From NCBI RefSeq assembly GCF_032598905.1, contig NZ_CP122458.1, positions 9,201,001-9,265,000 of the forward strand: a stretch of 64,000 bases of DNA, read 5' to 3'. The notes beneath the pieces were generated by a model. The model searched no databases. It worked only from the letters and a program-made list of their open reading frames with translations, and was not told the DNA's origin. The DNA is from Streptomyces sp. 11x1 (lineage in GTDB: Bacteria > Actinomycetota > Actinomycetes > Streptomycetales > Streptomycetaceae). Positions 44,359-52,548 of this stretch are shown one piece after another (position 1 is the first letter of the stretch; the number at the start of each line of letters is the position of its first letter). A program made the position numbers and the translations under genes.

Positions 44359-45120
44359 GTGGGGACCCAGCAGCTGGAATCGGTGCCGGAACCGAAGTAC
44401 TGGCATCTGAAGACCGTGCTCAGTGAGGCATTGGACTCCGAGTTCTCGGTGGGGGAGATCCTGCCCAACGAACGTGACCTCGCGGCCCGCTTCGGCGTCG
44501 CCCGGGCCACCCTCCGCCAAGCGCTGGAGCAGCTCGAACTGGAGGGCCGGCTGCAGCGCCGTCGCGGCGTCGGCACCACCGTCGCGCCCCCGCGCGTGGG
44601 TGTCGCCGTCGGCACCGAGGAGCACGCGTGGCCGGGCACCGTCGGCGACGCCTGGCAGGCCGTGGACTGCGCGGCCTGCGCACCGCCCGCCGCGGTCGCC
44701 GACATCCTGGAGAGCGTCCACGGCGAGCAGGTGCACGTCGTACGCCGCTCCCGCGTGTCGCACGGACAGCCCGTCGCCGCCGAACTGCTCTACGTCCCGG
44801 CGGACTCGGTACCGGCCCTCTCCGCCATAGACGCGCCCTCCGGCGCCGCACGCGCGCGTGCCGTCCTGCGCGAGCTGCAGCGCCTGGAACTGGAGGGACA
44901 GGAGCGCTCGGTGGAGCTGGGCTCCGCCCGCGCGGACGACGCCAAGGAACTCGACCGGCTGCCGGGCGCGCCCGTCCTGGTCGTCACCACCCGCTTCTTC
45001 GCCGAGGGACGCACGGCGGCCGTCTCCCTGGCCACCTACCGTGCTGACACGTGCCGACTGACGTTCGGCGCCTCGGGCGGCGTCGAGATCCACCACGGGC
45101 CGGAGCGCCGCGCGTCCTGA
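44359..45120 (+). CDS. GntR family regulator, HutC/UTRA subfamily
   Basis: 253 residues. GntR HTH in PKYWHLKTVLSEALDSEFSVGEILPNERDLAARFGVARATLRQALEQLELEGRLQRRRGVGT (about 13-71), then a UTRA ligand domain (about 95-235) as in DasR and NagR, which bind amino-sugar phosphates. GGAGG precedes the GTG start. Its promoter is overlapped by a DasR-like operator, which could be bound by this protein or by DasR itself. Convergent with a ROK regulator, another sugar-responsive family, so the locus looks like carbohydrate control. No sugar transporter is adjacent. Confidence 0.9.
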   Translation: MGTQQLESVPEPKYWHLKTVLSEALDSEFSVGEILPNERDLAARFGVARATLRQALEQLELEGRLQRRRGVGTTVAPPRVGVAVGTEEHAWPGTVGDAWQAVDCAACAPPAAVADILESVHGEQVHVVRRSRVSHGQPVAAELLYVPADSVPALSAIDAPSGAARARAVLRELQRLELEGQERSVELGSARADDAKELDRLPGAPVLVVTTRFFAEGRTAAVSLATYRADTCRLTFGASGGVEIHHGPERRAS

Positions 45121-45160
45121 CGGCGCCGACAGCGTTGTCTCCCGCCGTACCGAGGCAAAC

Positions 45161-45189
45161 CGCCGCGCCCCGACTCCCGGGGCGCGGCG
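45161..45189. terminator. Bidirectional terminator between GntR and ROK genes
   Basis: CGCCGCGCCCCG (45161-45172), five-base loop, CGGGGCGCGGCG (45178-45189): a perfect 12-bp GC stem between two convergent genes. Confidence 0.85.
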
Positions 45190-45209
45190 TTCTCGCGTTC
45201 GGCCGTGCT

Positions 45210-46367
45210 TCAGCGGCGGGCCGTCACCGTGCCCTCCACCGCGAAGAGCTGTTCCTCGACGTGGTCCAGGGCGAGCCGGAGCGCGCCCATGGCGACGGCC
45301 GCCTCGCCCAGCCGGGAGAGGGCGACGCGCGGCGGCCGCAGACAGTAGCGGGCCAGCTCGCGGTGCAGGGGGTCGAGGACGTCGTCGATGCCGGCCGCCC
45401 AGCCGCCGACGACGACCAGCTCGGGATCCAGGGCGAGGACGAGGGCCGTCACGTCGTGGACGAGCCGCTGTATGAAGCGGTCGACGGCCTCCCGGGCCCG
45501 CGGGTCGCCCTCGCGCGCGTGCTTGAAGACCTCGGCGACCGCCTGCTCGTCCAGCGGGTGCAGGGGCTCGCCCGTGGTCGACAGCAGTGCCTCGGGGGTG
45601 GCCTCCCGGCCCAGCAGGTGCAGCGCGCCGATCTCCCCGGCCGCGCCGCCGTACCCCCGGTGCAGCCGCCCGCCGATCAGCGAACCGGAGCCCGGGCTCA
45701 GTCCCGCCAGCACGAACACCACGTCGTCGGACTCGGTGGCGGCACCCTTCCAGTGCTCGGCGACGGCGGCCGCGTTGGCGTCGTTCTCGACCAGCACGGA
45801 GCATTTGAAGGAACGGCTCAGCCGCTCGCCCAGGTTCAGTCCCGTCCACTCCGGCAGGGCCGCGCACAGGCGTACGGCGCCGTCGGCCTCGATGACCCCC
45901 GGGCTGCCCACGCCGACCGCGCGCAGCGAACCGCGTGACACACCTGACCTGCGCAGCAGCTCGGCGACGGTCGAGCGCAGCCGCTCCAGCCGGTCGTCCG
46001 CCGACGCGGACTCGGAGACCTCCTTGGACAGCGAGCCCAGGACCCGCCCGTCGAGGTCGGCGAGCAGCGCGGCCACCCGGTGCGAGCCCACGTCCAGTCC
46101 CAGCAGATGGCCGGCCTCGGCCCGGAACCGGTAGCGGCGCGCCGGGCGCCCCTGCCGCCGGGCGGCCCCCTCCTCGGCGGCCCGCTCGACCACCAGCCCG
46201 GCCTCGACCAACCCCTCCACGACGCCCTCGACCGTGGGCCGGGACAGCCCGGTGACCCTGGTGATCTCGGTCAGCGTCGCGTGATCCGTGGCCCGCAGCG
46301 CGTGCAGCACGACGGCCGAGTTGATTCTTCGAAGCAGAGAAGGATCCCCGCCGGTCAGTGGCCCCAA
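45210..46367 (-). CDS. ROK family transcriptional regulator (NagC/XylR type)
   Basis: 385 residues from TTG 46367. An N-terminal winged HTH (SLLRRINSAVVLHALRATDHATLTEITRVTGLSRPTVEGVVEGLVEAGLV, about 10-58) is followed by a ROK sugar-kinase-like domain with the ATP-site segment GLDVGSHRVAALLADLDG. GGAGG is seven bases before TTG, and earlier in-frame codons lack any such site. The zinc-type C-x-C-G-x-x-G-C-x-E motif of active ROK kinases is not visible, so this is a regulator that senses a sugar or sugar phosphate. A TACGAT hexamer upstream may be its -10. Confidence 0.9.
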   Translation of the reverse strand: MGPLTGGDPSLLRRINSAVVLHALRATDHATLTEITRVTGLSRPTVEGVVEGLVEAGLVVERAAEEGAARRQGRPARRYRFRAEAGHLLGLDVGSHRVAALLADLDGRVLGSLSKEVSESASADDRLERLRSTVAELLRRSGVSRGSLRAVGVGSPGVIEADGAVRLCAALPEWTGLNLGERLSRSFKCSVLVENDANAAAVAEHWKGAATESDDVVFVLAGLSPGSGSLIGGRLHRGYGGAAGEIGALHLLGREATPEALLSTTGEPLHPLDEQAVAEVFKHAREGDPRAREAVDRFIQRLVHDVTALVLALDPELVVVGGWAAGIDDVLDPLHRELARYCLRPPRVALSRLGEAAVAMGALRLALDHVEEQLFAVEGTVTARR

Positions 46368-46491
46368 CGTCCGTCCTCCCAGCTCGCGCCCGTGTCTGCC
46401 GGATCGTACTCGCCACGACGCACCCGGGCGAGTGCCTGCCGCCTCCGACCTGCGGGATCCTGACGACCCCCGCACAGGGGCCCGGCCCGGG

Positions 46492-46519
46492 CACCTGACA
46501 CCTGACACCTGACACCTGA
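46492..46519. repeat. Four tandem CACCTGA heptamers
   Basis: CACCTGA is repeated exactly four times in the region between the ROK regulator (-) and the following plus-strand gene. It could be a short slipped-strand repeat or a cluster of operator half-sites. Confidence 0.8.
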
Positions 46520-46600
46520 TGCCGGAGCCCGGTCGCGGGACCCCGGCACCGACTCCTGACGCCGTGCCAATTGTCAGTGGTGACCGCTTTACTGGACCGC

Positions 46601-47041
46601 ATGAGCAGCATCGCCCACCACCTCGCCGTGATCGACCGGCTGTGCTCCGAGGAGTTCCCCGCGGAGCCCGGCCGGTCGGACGTCGGCACGGCCGGACCGG
46701 GGTATCACGTCGCCGAGTTACGGACGAGCGCCGACTTCTGGGAGGACGACGGCGCACGGCGCGAGGAGACCGAGGAACAGTACGAGGCGGAGCGGGACGC
46801 CCTGTCGGAGCTGCTCACAGCGCGCTGGGGCGCCCCGGCGGTGTTCAGCCTGTGGAGCGTCCTCGACCGGTCGATGGACGGCGAGGACATACCCGAGCCA
46901 TGGGCGGTGCTCAGCTCGCACGTCCCCGACCTGCACCTCTGGCAGGTCGACGGACGCTGGGTCGCCCTCGGCGTCTCCCAGTGGGACAAGGAACTGCCGT
47001 TCCAACTCGTCGCACTGATCACGGAGACGGACCCGCCGTGA
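46601..47041 (+). CDS. Hypothetical protein with a TTA codon
   Basis: 146 residues, acidic, no TM segment or signal peptide, Trp-rich in the second half (FSLWSVLDRSM, LWQVDGRWVALGVSQWDKELPFQL). No family recognised with confidence. ATG 46601 is preferred over GTG 46571. Codon 40 is TTA (46718-46720), so translation should depend on the bldA leucine tRNA and be linked to development. Convergent with the Mug-type glycosylase gene, with 12 bp between them. Confidence 0.65.
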   Translation: MSSIAHHLAVIDRLCSEEFPAEPGRSDVGTAGPGYHVAELRTSADFWEDDGARREETEEQYEAERDALSELLTARWGAPAVFSLWSVLDRSMDGEDIPEPWAVLSSHVPDLHLWQVDGRWVALGVSQWDKELPFQLVALITETDPP

Positions 47042-47053
47042 CCGCCCGGCCGG

Positions 47054-47551
47054 TCAGTCCTCCGCCGCCACCCGCAGCCGGGCGAACTCCTCCGCCATCG
47101 TCGCCGCCGTCCAATGAGCGTTCAGGCCGCTCGGGTTGGGCAGCACCCACACACGTGAGTCCCCGATCGTCCTCTCCTGCGGTCCGACGCCGGCCTTGCG
47201 GTCGCCGAAGGCGGCGCGGTACGCGGTCACCCCGACCACCGCGAGCCAACGCGGGCGCAGCCGCTGCACCTTGGCGGTCAGCAGTCGGCCGCCCTCCAGG
47301 TACTCGTCGGCCGTCAGCTCGTCGGCGCGCGCCGTGGCCCGGGCGACGACATTGGTGATGCCGAGCCCGTACGACGGCAGCTCGCCCTGCTCGGACGGCT
47401 TCAGGAGCCGGGGCGTGAAGCCGGACAGGTGCAGCACGGGCCAGAAGCGATTGCCGGGGCGGGCGAAGTGGTGGCCCGAGGCCGCCGTCATCAGCCCCGG
47501 GTTGATGCCGCAGAAAAGGACCCGGAGGCCGTCCGCGGTGACGTCCGGCAC
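47054..47551 (-). CDS. mug: G/U mismatch-specific DNA glycosylase (Mug/TDG type)
   Basis: 165 residues from GTG 47551. The active-site motif G-I-N-P-G (about 15-19), GNRFWPVLHLSGF (about 33-45) and the C-terminal VLPNPSGLNAH match Mug; this family removes uracil or ethenocytosine opposite G. The reading frame continues upstream to a CTG at 47599, where GGGAG is seven bases before it and the CTG overlaps the purB stop (CTGA). The extra residues (DELEAARSRL) resemble the N-terminus of actinobacterial homologues, so a CTG start and 181-residue protein coupled to purB is a real alternative. Confidence 0.88.
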   Translation of the reverse strand: MPDVTADGLRVLFCGINPGLMTAASGHHFARPGNRFWPVLHLSGFTPRLLKPSEQGELPSYGLGITNVVARATARADELTADEYLEGGRLLTAKVQRLRPRWLAVVGVTAYRAAFGDRKAGVGPQERTIGDSRVWVLPNPSGLNAHWTAATMAEEFARLRVAAED

Positions 47552-47595
47552 CAGCCGGCTGCGGGCGGCCTCCAGCTCGTCCTGGGGGTAGCGGG

Positions 47596-49038
47596 TCAGA
47601 GGATCGCTCCCGGCGTGTAGCCGGCGGCCTCCGGGCGCTGCTTGACGATCTCCTCGATCCGGCCGACGACGACGGCCACCTGGTCGGCGGCGGCGCCCGT
47701 GAAGGAGAGCTTGTCGGCCATGAGCGCGTCCAGCTGGGCCCGGTCCAGCGGGATGCGGTCGTCGGCGGCGAGCTTGTCGAGCAGTTCGTTGCGCTCGGCG
47801 CCCTGCTCGCGCATGGCCAGCGCGGAGGCGACGGCGTTCTCCTTGATGGCCTCGTGCGCGACCTCGCGGCCGACGCCCGCCCGGACGGCGCCCATCAGCA
47901 CCTTGGTCGTGGCGAGGAAGGGGAGGTAGCGGTCCAGCTCACGCGCGACGACCGCCGGGAACGCGCCGAACTCGTCGAGGACGGTCAGGAAGGTCTCCAG
48001 CAGACCGTCCAGCGCGAAGAAGGCGTCCGGCAGCGCGACCCGGCGCACCACGGAGCAGGACACGTCGCCCTCGTTCCACTGGTCGCCGGCCAGCTCACCG
48101 GTCATCGAGGCGTAGCCGCGCAGGATGACCATGAGGCCGTTGACACGCTCGCAGGAGCGGGTGTTCATCTTGTGCGGCATGGCGGACGAGCCGACCTGGC
48201 CGGGCTTGAAGCCCTCGGTGACCAGCTCGTGCCCGGCCATCAGCCGGATCGTCTTGGCCAGCGAGGAGGGGGCCGCCGCCAGCTGCACCAGCGCGGTCAC
48301 CACGTCGTAGTCCAGCGAGCGCGGGTAGACCTGGCCGACAGAGGTGAACGCCTGCGCGAAACCGAGGTGCCCGGCGATCCGGTCCTCCAGTTCCGCCAGC
48401 TTCGCGGCGTCCCCGCCCAGCAGGTCGAGCATGTCCTGGGCCGTGCCCACCGGGCCCTTGATGCCGCGCAGCGGGTACCGGTCGAGCAGCTCCTCGACCC
48501 GGCCGTACGCCACGAGCAGTTCGTCGGCGGCCGTCGCGAACCGCTTGCCGAGGGTGGTGGCCTGCGCGGCCACGTTGTGCGAGCGGCCGGCCATGACCAG
48601 CTCGCCGTACTCCCCGGCCAGCTTGCCGAGGCGCGCCAGCACAGCCACCGTACGGTCGCGGACCAGCTCAAGGGAGAGCCTGATCTGTAGCTGCTCGACG
48701 TTCTCGGTGAGGTCGCGGGAGGTCATGCCCTTGTGCACGTGCTCGTGCCCGGCGAGGTCGTTGAACTCCTCGATCCGCGCCTTCACGTCGTGCCGTGTGA
48801 CCTTCTCGCGCTCGGCGATGGAGGCCAGGTCGACGGTGTCGAGGACCCGCTCGTAGTCGGCGAGCGCCTCGTCCGGCACCTCGATGCCGAGGTCCTTCTG
48901 GGCCCGCAGCACGGCCAGCCAGAGCTGCCGCTCCAGCCTCACCTTCTGCTCGGGAGACCAGAGCGTGGCGAGCTCGGCGGAGGCGTAGCGTCCGGCGAGG
49001 ACGTTCGGGATGCGGGGCTTGGCTGGCGCAGAAGTCAC
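47596..49038 (-). CDS. purB: Adenylosuccinate lyase
   Basis: 480 residues, fumarase/aspartase superfamily. The signature GSSAMPHKMNTRSCE (about 280-294) is present, as are TSRDLTENVEQLQIRLSLEL and AGRSHNVAAQATTLGKR, giving the three conserved regions. It catalyses two steps of purine synthesis, SAICAR to AICAR and adenylosuccinate to AMP. GTG start at 49038; TAGACT lies eight bases upstream. It forms the left border of the indolocarbazole cluster. Confidence 0.97.
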   Translation of the reverse strand: MTSAPAKPRIPNVLAGRYASAELATLWSPEQKVRLERQLWLAVLRAQKDLGIEVPDEALADYERVLDTVDLASIAEREKVTRHDVKARIEEFNDLAGHEHVHKGMTSRDLTENVEQLQIRLSLELVRDRTVAVLARLGKLAGEYGELVMAGRSHNVAAQATTLGKRFATAADELLVAYGRVEELLDRYPLRGIKGPVGTAQDMLDLLGGDAAKLAELEDRIAGHLGFAQAFTSVGQVYPRSLDYDVVTALVQLAAAPSSLAKTIRLMAGHELVTEGFKPGQVGSSAMPHKMNTRSCERVNGLMVILRGYASMTGELAGDQWNEGDVSCSVVRRVALPDAFFALDGLLETFLTVLDEFGAFPAVVARELDRYLPFLATTKVLMGAVRAGVGREVAHEAIKENAVASALAMREQGAERNELLDKLAADDRIPLDRAQLDALMADKLSFTGAAADQVAVVVGRIEEIVKQRPEAAGYTPGAIL

Positions 49039-49158
49039 GTGTACGGAGTCTACCGGGCGTCCCTACAGGGTCCGCACCGTGCACGGACTGTAGGAACATA
49101 CAGGTCAGAAGGGTTCGGTTCGAGCCGTCCCACCGGCGGACGGGAGTCCGCGTGGGCC

Positions 49159-50796
49159 TCAGCCCCGCGGCTCACGGGGCGCGGCCTCACCCCGCACCGT
49201 GTCGACCAGGGCCATGGGGTCGCCGGGCAGGTCGTCGCCGCGCCAGGCGACGTGACCGTCGGGGCGGACCAGGACGAAGGAGCGTGCGTACAGCTTCGCG
49301 ATCTCCGTGTCCTGTCCCTGGTGCACGGTCAGGGGTACGCCCCGCTCGGCGAACGCGCGCCCGATCGCCGGGAGGCCGTCGTGGTCCGCGAAGCGGAGCA
49401 GGACGAAGCCATGGCCGAAGAGGTCGAGCGTGGAGGTCGTGGAGTCCCACCAGGCGTGCGCGGCGCGGTACCCGGGCTCGCTGCCGGGCCGCCAGTCGGC
49501 GTCCGGCTGCCCCTGGCGGATCGGTACGTCGGGGTCGTCGATGATCGCCGGGGAGCGGTAGCGCAGTCCGAAGTGGATCTGCGGGGCGTCGAACTCCCGC
49601 CGCGCGCCGCTGTTCTCGAGTCGCTCCGCCATCACGGCGCGGGCCCGCTCGCCCTCAGGTCCGTCGAGGTGGATCTCCGGCGGGACCTCCCGTTTCATGG
49701 TGCGCCGCAGATTGTCGTGGGCCTCGTTCAGGCTCTCCTCGGCGATCGGTCGACGCTCGCTGTCGTAGGTGTCGAGGAGGCGCCGCCCGGCCCAGCCGTC
49801 CAGGGTGGCGGCGAGCTTCCAGCCGAGATCGGCGGCGTCGCCGATGCCGGTGTTGAGTCCGAAGCCGCCGGAGGGCGACAGGGTGTGCGCGGCGTCGCCG
49901 GCGAGGAAGACCCGTCCGGCCCGGTAGCGGTCGGCGACACGGTGGGTGAGATGCCATTCGCTGTCGCCGAGCAGCTCCACCGGGGTGTCGAGGGCCAGGG
50001 CGTCCTTGATCAGGGCCAGGGCGTCGGGTCGGGCGCCGGTGTCGTCGTCGGCGCCCACGACCAGGTTGTACAGGTCGCTGCCGTTCAGCGAGCGCAGGGG
50101 GAAGCGCAGCGTGGACGACAGCATCAGGAAGTAGACCAGGGCGGCCCGCTCACCCAGGCGGTCCTTGAGTTCGGGGGCGCGGAAGAGGACGTTGCGGAAG
50201 ACCTGCGTACGGTGGCGGGCCGGTGCCTCGATGCCGCAGGCCCGGCGGATGGGCGAGGAGGCACCGTCACAAGCGACCAGGAAGCGCGCCCGGACGGTGC
50301 CGGTGGTGCCGGTGGCGTGGTCGGTGAGGGTGGCCTCGACGTGGTCGTCGGTCTGGAGCACGCCGTCGACTGTCGTACGGAGTCGCAGGGGGCCGTCCGG
50401 GTGGACGCCCACGGCCTCGATCAGCACCGGGTTGAGCCAGTGGGCGGGGCAGATCTGATCGGGCTCGGGAGTATGGACGAAGGTCGGGCGGTGCGCGGCC
50501 GTACCCCGCCGGTAGCGGTAGATCTCGTGGCCGCCGACCTTGGTCACCCAGGCGATGTCCAAGGGATGGTCGGCGGGCCAGCCGGCGTTCCGGATCGCGT
50601 CCGCGGCGCCCCAGCGGCGGAAGAGTTCCATCGAGCGGGGGCCGATGGTACTGACCTTGGGGTGCCGGACCTTGCCGTCACCGGCGTCGACGACCAGACA
50701 GTCGATGCCCCGGTACGTCAGATCCAGCGCCAGCGCCATCCCTACCGGGCCGCCGCCCACGATCAGCACATCGGTCCGCTCACCGGAATGCGTCAT
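49159..50796 (-). CDS. staC: FAD-dependent monooxygenase StaC-like (K252c formation)
   Basis: 545 residues. FAD GxGxxG-type loop at 13-18 (GGGPVG), the D-G motif in VACDGASSPIRR (about 174-185) and GRVFLAGDAAHTLSPSGGFGLNTG (near 315-337), all as in RebC/StaC. StaC works with StaP on chromopyrrolic acid and directs the product to the lactam aglycone K252c, whereas RebC gives the more oxidised arcyriaflavin. At the RebC F216 and R239 positions this protein has V221 and N244, the StaC pattern. Last gene of the leftward operon; 110 bp separate it from staMB. Confidence 0.93.
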   Translation of the reverse strand: MTHSGERTDVLIVGGGPVGMALALDLTYRGIDCLVVDAGDGKVRHPKVSTIGPRSMELFRRWGAADAIRNAGWPADHPLDIAWVTKVGGHEIYRYRRGTAAHRPTFVHTPEPDQICPAHWLNPVLIEAVGVHPDGPLRLRTTVDGVLQTDDHVEATLTDHATGTTGTVRARFLVACDGASSPIRRACGIEAPARHRTQVFRNVLFRAPELKDRLGERAALVYFLMLSSTLRFPLRSLNGSDLYNLVVGADDDTGARPDALALIKDALALDTPVELLGDSEWHLTHRVADRYRAGRVFLAGDAAHTLSPSGGFGLNTGIGDAADLGWKLAATLDGWAGRRLLDTYDSERRPIAEESLNEAHDNLRRTMKREVPPEIHLDGPEGERARAVMAERLENSGARREFDAPQIHFGLRYRSPAIIDDPDVPIRQGQPDADWRPGSEPGYRAAHAWWDSTTSTLDLFGHGFVLLRFADHDGLPAIGRAFAERGVPLTVHQGQDTEIAKLYARSFVLVRPDGHVAWRGDDLPGDPMALVDTVRGEAAPREPRG

Positions 50797-50906
50797 CTCG
50801 TTCCTGCCTCTCCTTGTGGGTCCGTGTCGCGGACGCGTGGGCTCGTGGCCCGGGGGACGGGCGCCGGGAGGGCAGGTGCCCCTGGGCCTCCCGGCGTTTC
50901 AGCGGG

Positions 50907-51749
50907 TCAGGGGCGCTCGGCGGTGACCAGGAGGCAACCGAAGTCATCGACGCCCGCCAGGTCGGAGGGCTTGAAGGAGTCGTCGCCGAAGTCGAAGTTG
51001 CCCTCGTCCATGGCCACGGGGCGCTCCTCTACGGCCGCGAGCCTGCCGATCTCGTCGGCGAGGCGCAGCGTGGTCTGCTCGGTGACGTCGACGATCTCGC
51101 GCAGCCGCAGCCCGGAGCGGTGCAGCAGCGCCACGTAGTCGTCGATGTCCGCCGTGGTCGACATCAGGTCGCGGCAGAACTTGTCGATGCCGGGGTGTCG
51201 TACCGCCTTGCGCGGGTGGCGCTCGAAGATGTCGGTGAGAACGATCCGGCCCCCGGGGCGCAGCACCCGGCACACCTCGGTGAACACCTGCTGCCGGTCG
51301 GGCATGTGGCAGATCGACTCCAGCGCCATCACGGCGTCGAACGAGGCGTCGGCGAAGGGCAGTTTCATCGCGTCGCCATGCTGGAACACGGCACGGTCGG
51401 CGACCTCGGCCTCGGCGGCCAGCCGGTTGGCGGTCCTGATCTGCTCCTCGCTGATGCTGATGCCGGTGACCCGCGCCCCGGTGCGCGCCACGACCCTGAG
51501 GCCGGGCCCGCCCACCCCGCAGCCGAGGTCGAGGACGTGGGAGGTGGCGTACGCGTTCAGCCGTTCGATGAACACATCGGTGAGGCGGTCCATCGCCTCC
51601 TCGATGGTGGCCTCGGAGCCCGGGGTGTCCCAGAAGCCGATGTGCACATTGGGGTTGAACGAGCCGTCGTTCATCGCGCTCAGCGTCAGCCGGTCGTACA
51701 GCTCACCGACGGCTTCCGGCACGGGCAGGGTCTGGGCGGAGTCGGTCAT
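50907..51749 (-). CDS. staMB: SAM-dependent methyltransferase, StaMB-like (sugar O-methylation)
   Basis: 280 residues, class I methyltransferase related to RebM. SAM motif I VLDLGCGVGGPGL (about 72-84), post-I GISISEEQ, motif II-type FADASFDAVMALESICHMPDR and LRPGGRIVLTDIF. In the staurosporine cluster the methyltransferase between staE and staC is StaMB, which O-methylates the 4' hydroxyl of the sugar. The assignment rests on position and family. Not redundant with StaMA, from which it differs clearly. Confidence 0.85.
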   Translation of the reverse strand: MTDSAQTLPVPEAVGELYDRLTLSAMNDGSFNPNVHIGFWDTPGSEATIEEAMDRLTDVFIERLNAYATSHVLDLGCGVGGPGLRVVARTGARVTGISISEEQIRTANRLAAEAEVADRAVFQHGDAMKLPFADASFDAVMALESICHMPDRQQVFTEVCRVLRPGGRIVLTDIFERHPRKAVRHPGIDKFCRDLMSTTADIDDYVALLHRSGLRLREIVDVTEQTTLRLADEIGRLAAVEERPVAMDEGNFDFGDDSFKPSDLAGVDDFGCLLVTAERP

Positions 51750-51872
51750 GGGAACGGCCTTTCGGATCGATCGACGGTGAGAAAGGGACAGTCGCCAGGA
51801 AGGGACGGTCGCCGGGGTGGTCAGGGGTGGTGCGGAGCGGCGGCCTCCGCCATGCGCCTCGTCGGTGCGGGG

Positions 51873-52493
51873 CTACGCCACGGGACTCGCCCGGAGGGCG
51901 AGTCCCCGCTCGATCTCCTGGCAGCGGGCGTAGTCGGGCAGCAGGCCCTTCTCCTGGGCCTCGGCGAGGGTGACGGCCGCGCGGTCGCGTTCGGAGAGGA
52001 CCGGTTCGAGGTCCGTGGGGATCGGCAGCCCGAGGGCCGGGTCCAGGACGGACAGGGAGAGTTCGTGCTCGGCGACATAGCTCTCGGAGAGCATGTACGA
52101 CATGACGGTGTCGTCCTCCAGGGCCACGAAGGCATGGCCGACCCCGACGGGAAAATAGCTGGCCCGGTGATCCCGCTGGTCCATCAGCACCGTGTCCCAG
52201 CGGCCGAAGGTGGGCGAACCGACTCTGATGTCGACGACGATGTCCAGGGCCCGGCCCCGGGCGCAGTAGACGTACTTGGCGGTGCCGGGGGGCGCCGCCG
52301 TGTAGTGGACGCCGCGTACGACACCACGCCGGGACACGCTGTGGTTGGTCTGCGCCACGGGGAAGAGCGGGGCGCCGTGGGCCTCGGTGAACGCCGCCTC
52401 CTGGTACGGCGAGACGAACTTGCCCCTGTCGTCGGGGAAGACGCGGGGGGTGAACTCGACGGCTCCCTCGACGGTGAGCGGGCGTGCTTTCAC
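51873..52493 (-). CDS. staE: dTDP-4-keto-6-deoxyhexose 3,5-epimerase, StaE-like
   Basis: 206 residues, RmlC-type cupin. RGVVRGVHY (about 55-63) has the catalytic-type His, followed by ARGRALDIVVDIRVGSPTFGRWD and YFPVGVGHAFVAL (about 113-125), the usual epimerase motifs. It should invert C5 (and possibly C3) of a dTDP-4-keto sugar on the way to the L-configured amino sugar. 55 bp downstream of the aminotransferase gene in the operon. Confidence 0.92.
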   Translation of the reverse strand: MKARPLTVEGAVEFTPRVFPDDRGKFVSPYQEAAFTEAHGAPLFPVAQTNHSVSRRGVVRGVHYTAAPPGTAKYVYCARGRALDIVVDIRVGSPTFGRWDTVLMDQRDHRASYFPVGVGHAFVALEDDTVMSYMLSESYVAEHELSLSVLDPALGLPIPTDLEPVLSERDRAAVTLAEAQEKGLLPDYARCQEIERGLALRASPVA

Positions 52494-52548
52494 TTCTGCT
52501 CCAGTGACTCGGCGAACGACGGGGTGCGAAAAGAGAGTTGGCGGGCGG

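Noticed and set aside
49159..50796. RebC-type assignment for the FAD monooxygenase
   Set aside because: No halogenase or RebF-like gene is present, the sugar genes are of the amino-sugar type, and the two diagnostic residues follow StaC.
48733..51138. An 801-residue plus-strand frame across purB and staC
   Set aside because: It spans two unrelated minus-strand genes and the gap between them, so it is a shadow frame.
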